DNA of 64,000 nt from Symsagittifera roscoffensis. Lineage: Eukaryota; Xenacoelomorpha; Acoela; Convolutidae. The first letter of the stretch is position 1, and every line of letters starts with the position of its first letter. The notes below the pieces were generated by a model, which was given only the letters and a program-made list of their open reading frames with translations, had not been told where the DNA came from and ran no database searches. Location: assembly GCF_963678635.1 (NCBI RefSeq), contig NC_087071.1:17051613-17115612 (forward strand). Direction: 5' to 3'. Below are positions 20,330 through 30,577 of this stretch, in pieces. The translations under genes and the position numbers were made by a program.

Positions 20330-21134
20330 TGAATGGTCGAGAAAACAAGAGGCAACAAGAAAGAAAATTAGAAGAATTTAGAAGTTTTAGAACTTCTAAA
20401 CGACGAAAAAAGAAGAGAACAAAGGGATGATGAAGAAACGTCAAAACTCAGAATTGTTTTATGTGTGTGAAAAACTCAAGTGAGAAACCAAGCAACCAAG
20501 TTGTAATTGAAAACTGAAACATTTAGTTGAGTTTGGAAATTGTTGCATTTATAAATTTGCATTTTGGTTTTAGTTGAAGTGGCTTTAGAGACACTCACTT
20601 ATTATTTATTTAGAAAGGCTTGAGTGAAGAGTATATTTAAATATTCCAGCCTGCATGATTGTTTTTAATCACTTAGGAAGACTGATCACTTTGTGGTGAC
20701 ATGAAAAACTTGAATAACTTCTTGAGGAGGGAGGTGGTTGCATTGTTCTTTCTAACCACAAGGTCTCTTGGTTTTAATATTCAGGACAATAAACAAGCAA
20801 GATTTCCGAAGGGAAGGAGCATAGTAGGATAATTTTAGCTTGTTGGTTGGCAGGACTGTCCTGCAAGCCAACACCTTTTAAATCTAGGAGAAAAGGTTTC
20901 AATCGGGACATTGACACTGGAAGTCAGAAAATATGTTTTATCTTAAGTCATATCCTCAATGTGCAGATTAATGAAAGAATTTGAAGGCTATAGTGATGTA
21001 GTATGATGCCATTTATATTCTGCAGTGAGTCGATGTGACGTAGATAAAAGTAATTTCGTGCATTTTGTAAATTCTGTTCGATGACACTGTAACCATTTAG
21101 AACATTGCGCGATTCAATGAGGACATTGACCGGA
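20330..21134 (+). other. 3' untranslated region of the Gypsy element
   Basis: No reading frame is credible here. The stretch near 20700-20790 is shared with the decayed relative near 24190-24280, which marks it as ancestral 3' sequence. Confidence 0.55.
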
Positions 21135-21148
21135 CTGTCCGGGGAGTA
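21135..21148 (+). promoter_or_regulatory. Polypurine-tract position of the Gypsy element
   Basis: CTGTCCGGGGAGTA abuts the 3' LTR start and contains the purine run GGGGAG. It is the natural plus-strand primer site. The same 12-mer core recurs four times in the pol coding region. Confidence 0.6.
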
Positions 21149-22066
21149 TGTGACATTCGACCAGAATGGCCAAAATGAAATTTATGCAGGATTCGAATTT
21201 TGAGCAGGAAGCCTTCCGATTTGATGATTTCGAAGGATTAGCGACGTTATTGGAACGTTTAGCCAAACGGTGAGGGCTAGAATATTCTAGTATTTTAAAT
21301 TTTCAAAAATTCGAGTGATGACGTCACATTTCTGAGAAATGCTGAAACGGCCATTTTAACAAAAAAGCGAGTGAAAAACAGAACAACTTTTATCTGCGAT
21401 TGCGAACAGAACGAAAATCGAGATTGAAGAAAAACGACAACGAACTACAATAGCAGAGAACGTTCCGAGTTGCAACTATTGTGCTGCTACAATAGTTGCA
21501 AGGCCGTTGCCAACAACGGTGAAGGGTGAGAACCAGCCTTCCGGATTGGTGTGAAATTGAACTTAAGGAGCTTGATTCACTGGATTCAAGAATCCGGAAG
21601 GGTTTCGGGACTGGAACTTTTAGCCTTTTATATAAACTTTTAGCTTCTTGTCATGTCCTGAATTGAATTTAATTAACAACTGGATTCGTTTTGATAAGGA
21701 TGAGAAGCTAGGAGTTGGGGGAAAGGGTTGATCCATCTTCGATGGAGATGATGATTTTTATCTACTGAACAAAAACAATAGTAATATGATAAGTAGTAGC
21801 CCTGTTTTTAGGAGTGACCTCGTGGTCTGGGGATACTGAGACCCAGCCATGAGCTCACTAATTTTGCATGTAATTCAGTTAATTTGAGCGTTCTGGTCGA
21901 AGCCGGAGAACAGTAACGTTTTTGTCAGCCTGATGTAAGAAAGACCACCGAAAAGTACTGGCTTGGTAGAGACGGTGAAAAACATGCAAAGCTCTGTTTA
22001 GACGCTAGCCAGTCGTCTTAAGACTTAGTTTTGTTATCCGTCGATATGTATCTTCCGGGCGAATGT
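21149..22066 (+). repeat. 3' LTR of the Gypsy element
   Basis: It is identical by eye to the 5' LTR for 918 bases, then diverges, missing the final TACA. Esterase coding sequence of the host LINE follows directly on the minus strand. Confidence 0.9.
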
Positions 22067-22224
22067 CTTTCTCGGGTAAGAAGTTTTGGACCGCACCAAT
22101 TCGGGCCCCAGGTAGGGACAAGATATTGAAATTTGGAAAATCAAGATGGCGTGCTTGAGAATCCGCAATCAGGAGATTTTTTGAAGATGATGTCTTGAGC
22201 AAGTGATATCTTCTGTCGGACATT
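22067..22224 (-). pseudogene. SGNH esterase, N-terminal part (split by the Gypsy insertion)
   Basis: On the minus strand an ATG at 22224 opens 52 codons with block I (LLIADSQARHL, with Ala in place of the usual Gly before Asp-Ser) and block II (LPGARI). It is cut at the LTR edge. The natural continuation, FNIIALLIGGND, is on the far side at 4378. The spacing between blocks II and III would then be normal, so little or nothing of the gene was lost. Confidence 0.75.
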
Positions 22225-25190
22225 TTATCGCGGGGCAACCATTGCTACCCCGGTAAACATTTCAAGTATCTGAAACTATTTAATAGCTCAGTTGAAACGA
22301 TGATGATAAAGTGCAGCGTTCAACGGGACAGAAAAAGAAAACAAAATACTGCCTATGCTAATGGCTAAATTAGATGTATTAGTTTTCATGTCAAAGATTA
22401 ATGGCAGAAAATGGGCGGGCACTAGGCTCGAAAGTAAAATCAATAGACAGGGTGGAAGCGGCGAATACAAACTTTCAAAAATCAACGCTGCGCGTGGGAA
22501 AATGGAGAGACAGCTCGACTTGGTCGAGTACAGCCGGATTAGAATAACTGACTCAGTCCACTTGGGCAACCCTCTCGCCGGCTATTTGGAAATTTTAAAA
22601 ATCAGAACTCAGCAAGAGGAGTTTTCATGGCATCAGACGACAAGAAAGCTATGGAGAGTTACTTGTCGACATTAATAGCCGGATCAACTCTAAGGCGAAT
22701 GAGTATGGCACCTTGATGTTATCTAGTGATAAATAAGAGGGCCTTGAACAGCTACTAGATTTTTTTATGATGATCGTTTTTTTGACGGACAGTTTGTCAC
22801 GACAATGAACATACCGTTGACAGTGACGGCTTATTTATGTTATCGATTTGCGAGAACAGAATCGCAAGTGAGTTCGATAGAGGGCTTGGTGGTGATTGAA
22901 AAACTAAATAGGAAGCCGACGAGAGGTCCAAATCAAACCAGCACACTTGGAACTGAGGTAGGCTCTTGGTAGCATGAGTGCCAAAGACGATTCAGCAGGT
23001 GCTTGGGTCAAGCAAACGGATGTTGTTTAATTTGCAAGTTTTGTTGTCAAACCAATCACGACTCTCGTACTGGAACAATGGTTGAACGCCATCGTACAAT
23101 GGACTTTGAAACAAGCGAAAATCTTGCTGCGAGCTTTGTTGAAGCATTATCAAGACATGCCGCTGAAAAAAACCGCCGAAGAATTGACTTATATGGACAT
23201 ATACTGTGAGTTGGAAGAAATATATAGTTTTCGAATAACCCATTCGTTGATGAGGACGCCAGGAAAGCAAACTTTGATTTCGAGCCAGCTGTGGTTTTCG
23301 AATATTCGGTAGAGCGGGTTTGAAAAATTAACCTATGAACCATTGCAGCTACACACGTGAGCATAAAATGTGGTTTTTGGATCGATCCACTGAACACCAA
23401 ACTCGTGACGATGTGGGAACTCATTAAAATTCCAACAGGCATTCGAGTACGAACGCGTGTCTTATATGGAAATAACCTCAGAATTTGAGCTCAAGCTGAA
23501 CAACGATGAGAATCTGCAAGATTAGTTTGTGATGCACCACTTGTTGGCCTTTGAAGACAGAAGAAAAACGAAACCACGAAACAATCCGAGGCTAATCATT
23601 CGACTGATTAAGCAGCGTGGATCGGTCGTGTAACCTGGATTTGAAAACCACTTGCAAGATACTGAAAATCGCCAAAGAGATTGAAATAATATGGGCGAGC
23701 CAGAGGTCGATGCTTTGGTTTCATGTGGCTATGACGTAAAGGCTCTTCATGGCTCACTGAAAATCCGTGACTACTGCTGTGAAGCGATTAACTGGATTGC
23801 TCTACACAAAAAAAAAGATTAAAACAATGAGGTCAAACAAGTTGACCTGGAGAAGAACGTATACAAATTTCTGCCGGAATCGGGTGCAAAAAGTAGGAGT
23901 GAAGCTTCAACCTATTTGTAAGTAAAAAATTTGGGCACGTCTTGTTACTCTGTTGAAACTCTGGGATGAATACTTGAGTACAGTGAAGTGATGGGCCCAT
24001 AAAACAATTTAAAAAGAAAGTAGAAAAAGACAGAACGTGAAAGAGATGAAATTTTTGATTTGTCCTTGCGTATCAAAACTGGTTAAACTAAGTTAACTAA
24101 GCCTTAAACTTTTTGTGCCTTTTTCTGGCACAACGTTATTGTACGCATTATTTCTTTAATTATTTTTTTTTTGACGTTTTAATGAGGTTTGGGAACGCTC
24201 ACCTGGAAGAGAGGGTACCGCAATACCTTTCCTAACCTTGAATCACTAAGGTTTTAATATTTGGTGGAACGATATTTTTAATAGATAATATTTGATAAGA
24301 AACTCTAAGTTGATTTTAAACTGGTGCATGGAACAGTCCACATTCAAAAGTTTTTGAAAATCGATAGCACGGAGAAATTGCTGTGTCATTGGCGTGGATG
24401 ATCAGAAAAAAAAAGAAATTTATTCTCGGATACATCATTAGGTTGAACATTTTGGGACACCTCTGAAATTTTAGTACGATGCCGTTTGTGGTGAGCTGAG
24501 GTAGAGTCGATGATTTGTAAACTGATGTGATTTGTAAAGTTGCGTATAACGACACCGGATCACTATTGTTGACAACAACCCGGATGTAGTGATGGGGCTG
24601 TCCGGAGAGTAAGTGCCATTCCGCCAGAAGGCATGTTCGAACCCTCCAAGCAGAACTTGTTATTGCTCGTAGGGTTGGAGTTAAACACTTTTAGAACAGA
24701 AATAAGACGCAAATTATGATTAGAAGACTCTAGATGGATTTTTTTAAATTCAATTTGAAACCCAATATTTTGAGAAATGTCAAAATCGCCGTTTGTTTGT
24801 AAAGAACAACGAAAACAACAGCCGAATCCTACACGAGAGACAGTCGATTTAGAAAATTTAGAAGAACAAATTGAGTGGATCCGGAAGGTTAAGTGGCAGT
24901 TTCGGGAACAATACAAACTCTCCAATACCCTGAAATAGAGAGATTAATGACGTTATATCTTGGGAGTTGGAGATTGGGGGCCCGGTGCCCCTTTAATTTA
25001 TAATTACTTTTAAATCTCTCCGACTACTGTAGTGCCCTGAATGGTTGAATTTAATTTCGAAAGAGGTTATTGCAGAGCATGAATAGTTTAGAGAAAAGTA
25101 AGGTTCAATCCATCTCTACTATAGATCCGTTGTGTAAATGTCATTGAAATTGTGTTAATGTGCAAACCGAGCGAAGGCTCGGTTTGTTAC
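22225..25190 (+). mobile_element. Decayed relative of the Gypsy element (3' part with LTR)
   Basis: Scattered blocks match the 3' half of the intact Gypsy element in the same order. They are a degraded C-terminal frame near 23640-23900 (ATATGGGCGAG, GTGACTACTGCTGTGAAGCG), 3' untranslated sequence near 24190-24280, a PPT-like GGGCTGTCCGGAGAGTA at 24594, and an LTR-like segment from about 24611 to 25140. A plus-strand frame at 22355-22675 contains ITDSVHL, which looks like SGNH block V. Divergence is heavy and stops are frequent. Boundaries are approximate, and 22680-23600 is unassigned. Confidence 0.5.
25163..25186. repeat. Perfect 10-bp-stem hairpin
   Basis: CAAACCGAGC and GCTCGGTTTG pair perfectly around a GAAG loop. 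It stands at the end of the decayed LTR region. Similar GC-stem hairpins with AAG/CTTCG loops occur elsewhere in the window. Confidence 0.6.
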
Positions 25191-26145
25191 ACCGGACGGC
25201 CGAGGAAGAAGATCAAAACTCTGACAAATATAGAGATTTATTTAATGATGGATATATTTTTCAACCGATAGCTTTTGAAGTTCATGATGCCGCCGGCCCT
25301 AACACTGAGATTTTTCTGAAAAAGTTTTATTAGAGCAGGTAGTTTTCTTAAGCAGAGAATATACCTGCAATACAGGTTGCGAATGCTGCCTGTGTACTCG
25401 GCACTAAAAATCGACATTTTCAAGTTTGTTTTCTCAATCTTGTTGGCTTGATTCCAAACCATCGGACTCTCTTCACTTTATGCGCGTTACACTTTACTCT
25501 TCCATATCTAATAAATTCCGATAATTTCGACTGGATAATGTGATGAAGGGACTCCTGACTGTAACCTCAGTTACTATGATATTTTCAACCTTCTGATTAT
25601 CGTAAAATAAACAAAAAAAAGATAGATAAAGTAAAAATAGGTACGTATGTTTTTATGAATGTAGTTTGAACTTGGCTCTGTGTGCCCGGGAGTACTCTCT
25701 TAAACAAGATGAGTTTTGCTGTTCAAATTATCTCAAGTTCTCTTCAAGTTCAAAGTACTGGAGATATGTTCGTTGTAGTTTGTTACAAAGTGTTTCCATA
25801 GGTAGAAAAGAATTCGTTTTTGAGACCTATTTTGTCTGTGAAATTAACGCTCCTTGAAGATCTGACGTCAGCCAGTCTACATTAGGGACTTTTTCTAGTT
25901 TCAGTGATTATTACAATGTTTTTTTTTGGTCAGCGATGTCGCTCATTGTTACCATAAATTTGTTACGCTGTAACTGGTACATTTATTGTATCGCAATTGG
26001 TGCAAAGATACGCTTAGCATGTCTGATGCCGACTGCTCAGCTTTTCAATGATCGCATCTTCGCGATTTGGCCACTGTATAAGAGTTTACATAAAAGTATT
26101 GTCTTATAAATATTATAAATCTAAATTTTTAAATTTAGATCTGAA
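25187..26145. other. Region upstream of the host gene
   Basis: I found no coding sequence. The host-gene promoter and 5' untranslated region should lie here. No clear TATA box could be assigned. Confidence 0.4.
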
Positions 26146-26671
26146 ATGACAATAGATGGAAGCGACGATAGCTCAGATGTATTGATTGCTCTCAATGCCG
26201 TATCTTTTTTACTAGACTGTGACAGTTTTGTGCGAGATGACACCATAATTGAAAAGTTTGTTGTTGCATTTCAAGACCTCACAGCGTACAGTTTGCTCAG
26301 TATAGCAGGAAAATTTCAACAAAAATTGCAAATGACCGAATTTTCATTTGCAGTTTTGCCCGGATCAACTCAAAGAATGTACCTCAAATTGTTGTTGTCG
26401 ATACTTAAATGTAATGAAAACTGGCCTCTGCGAATTTTCAAGAAACTGATAAGTAGTCCGCTCCAAGAAAGCTGCAAAGAAGTTTTTCTTGATTTATTTA
26501 TTTTTGTATTAGATTCAGAGAATTCAGAGTTGATTCAATTTATTGAAGCCAAGAAAGTACTTATCTGGTTCAAGAGCCGAAATATGTACCTTCGTCAAAA
26601 GCTTGCTCATTTCTTAAGCTGCTTAAGGTCGAAACATCTGTTAATTTTCCAAGACATGCTAAATTTTACAG
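26146..26671 (+). CDS. BRAT1: BRAT1-like host gene, exon 1
   Basis: This first coding exon opens with ATG and gives 175 codons plus one base. The text RDDTIIEKFVVAF followed by LLSIAGKF resembles the N-terminus of BRAT1, an all-helical HEAT/ARM protein that binds INTS9/INTS11 of the Integrator complex. I chose the donor ACAG|GTGCAT because it leaves one base that joins in phase to exon 2. A stronger-looking donor at AAAT|GTAAGC would create a stop, and ATAG|GTCGAC is a close alternative. A stop lies a few codons upstream of the ATG, so this is the likely start. With the five other exons the protein is 594 residues, shorter than the 821 of human BRAT1. The family call rests on recall and is moderate. 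Confidence 0.65.
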
Positions 26672-27228
26672 GTGCATTCTTTATAGGTCGACTAAAATGT
26701 AAGCAAGCATCATCTCCATCAGTTTAGTTTCAAATCCTCCGCAGAGAACTCTAAAAATTAAGCAAAATCCACGATTTTCTGAACCTTCATGCTTGAAAAT
26801 TGTTTCTCACAATTTTTAACCCTGCGATAAGCAAGGGTATTGCAATCGGGTACTAGATTTTTTTCCCGTCAACAACTTTGTTCTCTGGACTCATCTTTAC
26901 CTTGTTTCATAATGTATTCAAATTTAGCTTTAGCGGCCAACTTAGCCTGGAGGTAACGAATATACCTGGGATAGCAAAGGTCCTAGGTTCGAACCTGACC
27001 AGGACCTGTTTTTTTTCTTACGGGAAATATTCTGTTTGAAATAAAATTGTCGGCCAATTTTTTGTCTGCTTATCTGTTGACGGCTTAAATGTCACATCTT
27101 GGAAGAGTTTTTATATATTTCGTTTCGGAAAATAGTTACATTTTACAAAAATTGTTTTTTCTTGAAACTTTGATGATTTTCAAAAAAAGGGTTTCAATAG
27201 AAAGGCCACCCAGTCCCCTCTGTCCCTG
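26672..27228 (+). other. Start of intron 1
   Basis: The stretch is AT-rich with no coding frame. A tRNA-like SINE fragment lies at about 26930-27010, and the tandem duplication begins at 27229. Confidence 0.5.
26930..27010 (+). repeat. tRNA-derived SINE-like fragment
   Basis: A perfect box B (GGTTCGAACC, 26986-26995) follows a box A-like TTAGCCTGGAGG at a tRNA-like distance, and a T-rich run comes after. The acceptor stem does not close, so this is not a functional tRNA gene. Confidence 0.5.
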
Positions 27229-28109
27229 AATACTCCTCTAGAGTCTTTTTCTTTACTTGACCTCTCTGTCTATGACCGTTTTGTGAATATTTTCAAATTT
27301 TCTCGAAAACTAACCTGTCAAATCTGATATTGTGGGTTCAATGGAAATAATGGGCAGTGGAAAGCACTTCTGTTTTAGTGGACACTCGCAACAGTTTTCA
27401 CACAAGAAGTTATCGGAAAAGTTATTTTTTCGATTTAACCGTTTTCTGAAGTTTTTGATTTTTCTCGAAAACTACCCTCCCACGTCTGAGATTTTGGGTT
27501 CAATCTTAAGTGCAGGTTGGTTTAATGACTTATGTATAAGTGGCTCTGCATAATTTTTTCACCCAAGCTATGGTTCTCGGAAATGTCAATTCAATCTCAA
27601 AGTCGGTTTTGGGAATCTTCTCTGCTTAAGACCCCACCCCATAACCTGCTTTTTGCGGAAAAACGTTGAGGATTTTGGAAAGTTTTTTGAACGTTTTTTT
27701 TACAAAGTTTTTGAATTTTTGTAAAATTTACCACCAAATCTGAGATGAAAAATTCATTTGAAAGGGTTGCGATAATTGATCCCGCAGAAGCATCGACTTC
27801 TTGACTTTGTATAAGATAAATTTTAGCTCCTTGGTAAAATTGATTATCTCGAAATTTTTTTAGTCTTCTCTATTATTTTAGTAAAGGGCAATTAAGGTTT
27901 AGGCAAAGTCCAACTTTTTGTGCCGGATTAGTATAGCAATTTATTCAATATCAAACACGTCTTTAGCTGGGCCCCTATGTGGTTCACCTAATTTTTTCAA
28001 TAACTAAATTTTGTTTTCGCTTATGTTTTTTTTTTATATATGTTGTATCGCATTCGTTGCGAAGCTCCATTTCGCTTCTGTGTCACAATTTTCTGTGGCG
28101 CTCCGGCAG

Positions 28110-28160
28110 TGATGGTGTCAAGTAATCATGTGATTGCGGGTTCAAATCGCACGTCCCCTG
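28110..28160 (+). repeat. tRNA-derived SINE-like fragment in duplication copy 1
   Basis: GGGTTCAAATCGCACGTCCCC contains a box B match and sits behind a weak box A-like stretch (TGGCGCTCCGGCAGTGATGG). The same segment recurs 3349 bases on, near 31459-31509. It is a SINE or a degenerate tRNA. Confidence 0.4.
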
Positions 28161-29039
28161 CATTTTGCAAGATGAGCTTTTTTAAGTTAGTCATATCTTA
28201 TTGGGTTCTAATAATATGAGCTCGTGTCAACCCGAATAAAAAACCTTCCGGGTTCGGCTTCTGCATGGATGACAAAAACAAATCAATCGATTAGCGTGAA
28301 AAATTTAATCAGAAATCTCCAACACAAATCTAGTCAAATAATGAGAATAGCCTGTCATTATGTTTTTTTTAACGCCTCTTTTTGAAACTCAGAGGTGTCT
28401 TCGACCTTAAAATGGACCTGATTTTGTTGCATTCGAAGCGTTACAGGTGTCTTCAGACTGGATCTGGGCTTGCTTTGCGTAGAGTCTTTAGTCTGAAACC
28501 GTTCAATGAATCTTAATTCCTGATCTTCAGTCATTCGATGAGTATTCAGCCTTACACTAGGCTTGATTTACAGGCGAAAGATTAAAAATTTCAACCTGTC
28601 AAATAAAAAGACGCTTGGCTTAAAATATGAAACGTTTAAAAGTTTTCCCATATATCCTTCCGTCATCGATGACGTTTCTTTGACAGATTTTTGTTCCTCC
28701 ATTATAATAATGTTTTGAGGTTTGAGTCCATCTAAGTCTTTCATGATATTGTCACTGCTTTCATAGTTGATATTGCCCCACCAGGGCAGGAAATAGTAAT
28801 TGTGTTTCTATGACAAACACCAAACATTAGGGAGGATCCTAGAATAATGTTGGAGCAATCTTTTACATTGTCAAAGTAGACGATTTTCCGAAAAGGCTTC
28901 TGCTTTTTCTCAATTGAGCAGTTCTTCTCGCTGAGAGCTCGATTCATTTCATTTATCCGCGATGAACCTAAACAATGAAAACGCATTTTGCTTCTGAAAG
29001 CTAGTGTAGGTTAAAAGCAGTTTTGAAGAGGTACTTTTT

Positions 29040-30230
29040 CGATTGTTTTTCTGAAAAAGTGTTCAGAAACTCGTCTAAGCTCCACATGTTGACCATTCCA
29101 TTGTCTAAGTGCTAAAACAGAAATTGAACTGCCTCCAAATGAGTTACGATAATTTTGACTGCGGCTTTCAAAAGTTATGGTCTCTTTTCAGCTCACTTTT
29201 TCTCTGTAGAGAGCGAAGATCTTTCAAATATTCAGGTATCTCCTCGCCATGAATTACTTAACACCGTTGATTTAAACATCATAAACACCATTGATTTAAA
29301 AGCATTTTGTTCTCTGATAGACAGCCAATGTTATTTGTATTTCAGCACTTTGCATGATTCGTGCTTCTTGATTCCAAATACGAACCGACATGCAGCGTTC
29401 TGGACTCAATTTTTCTACCTTGTATTTCGAGATCCAGTTTAGTAACACGTTACAGTAATCGAGTCCGCTAAAAATAAAGCTTTTCACGAGTAAAGTTTTC
29501 ATTTCAGGGTTTAAAAACTGTTCTTTGCGGTACAGTTTTTTGAGTTTGAGATAGCAAGCAGTACAGCCAGTTTATATGTCTCTCTAAGTTCAAATTCGTA
29601 TCTATCTTTACGCCCACAGAAGTTTTAAAAGGAACGAGATCGGTTTCCGTGTTTCCCTGAATTAGATTTTCAAGCTCAGGGTTCTTTCTCTTCGACTTGG
29701 CGCTCATTATTTGTTTTGTCTGATCTTCAATTTCAGCTTTAATTGTATTAATTTCAAAATTTATCGTTGAATGGTTCGGTTTTTCATCTAGTGATACATA
29801 TATCAAGGTGTCATCAGCGTAGATTTGGCAAGAGAGACCAAGAGACACCCCTAATGTTTTGAACCGCCCGTCTAGTATATCACTCAAAACTTTGTAGTCT
29901 ATCGTATCGAAAGCCGCTGATAAGTCTACTCCAAGCACAATTACTAGAGCGTTTTCGTCAAGTTGACATAAAATCTCGTTCATTGTTTTCAACAAGCAGG
30001 TTTCTGTTGAATGTTTTCTGCTAAAAGCGGACTGGTTGGTATCTAGAAGCTTATTACTTTCTAGAAAAACTGTTAATTGAGAGGTCACAACCCTTTCAAT
30101 AATCTTGGATACTGTTATTATATTTGCAACTGATCTGTAATTAATGAAAACTTCCGGGTCCCATGACAGTTTTTTTACAACTAGGATTTTATTGCGTTTG
30201 GTAGCAGTGTTCTTTTTTTCAATGCTGTTT
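29040..30230 (-). pseudogene. Broken LINE reverse transcriptase, copy 1
   Basis: Minus-strand RT blocks follow in order: NYRSVANI, ERVVTSQL, NQSAFSRKHSTETCLL, VDLSAAFDTIDY, then directly IYADDTLIY. The segment with the PQGS motif is missing between DILDG and CQIYADD, an internal deletion of several tens of residues. Downstream, LDYCNVLL and a degraded C-terminal thumb (RSQNYRNSFGGSS, LRQWN) need several frame changes. The motifs fit L2/CR1-type elements, not the LINE at 1-4378. It cannot encode an active enzyme. Confidence 0.75.
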
Positions 30231-30577
30231 TGATAGATGAGGTGGGTAATTCATGAACTTTTTATTTGTAAAGGTTATAAGATACTACCTAGCTAGCGGT
30301 CTATCTGTGAATGTCTCTATTCGTTTTTCAACCTGTGTATCTAGTTTAGTATTTCATTGGCATTTCACCTGGATCAGTTCGCTTCGTATTCCCTGTGTGT
30401 CAGATGCCAAATCACCAGTAGAATATTATGTTTAGGTAATTTTTGGAGTTAACGTTTTTTCACCTGAGCAAGTGACTTGTAATCAGGAACTACCTGTTTT
30501 TACCTCTGAACTCTGCCTAATGAATCACTAGATTTCCCACCTAGTATAGCGGTAAAGAACGTGCTTTTGTATCCCAA

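Larger units (their letters stand above)
4379..22066 (+). mobile_element. Ty3/Gypsy LTR retrotransposon with macro-domain and SGNH-hydrolase extensions
   Basis: Two direct LTRs of about 920 bp, identical by eye over the 918 bp they share, flank a 2.96 kb leader, a fused Gag-PR-RT-RH frame, an integrase frame and an SGNH-containing 3' region. The domain order PR-RT-RH-IN is that of Metaviridae (Ty3/Gypsy). No Env was seen. Identical LTRs mean recent insertion. The element is inserted in the LINE esterase frame. I see no clear target-site duplication, and the 3' LTR lacks its last four bases compared with the 5' LTR, so the right edge has been altered or the insertion was unusual. Confidence 0.9.
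27229..30577. repeat. 3349-bp tandem duplication, copy 1
   Basis: This unit and the next are head-to-tail copies with a constant offset of 3349 bases. I noticed only four differences (near 27361, 29661, 30415 and 30436). It holds a tRNA-like SINE (box B at 28139-28148), a broken minus-strand LINE reverse transcriptase and AT-rich filler. It lies wholly in intron 1 of the host gene. Confidence 0.9.

Noticed and set aside
25163-25186. Rho-independent terminator
   Set aside because: The stem looks right but the genome is eukaryotic and no T run or upstream bacterial gene is present.
26680-26710. Donor AAAT|GTAAGC as the end of exon 1
   Set aside because: Joined to exon 2 it would create a TAA, while ACAG|GTGCAT keeps the frame.
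26930-27010. Functional tRNA gene
   Set aside because: Box B is perfect but the acceptor and anticodon arms do not fold properly.
29155-29442. 95-codon plus-strand frame in the duplicated block (and its copy at 32504)
   Set aside because: It is antisense to the degraded RT C-terminal domain, whose motifs read on the minus strand.
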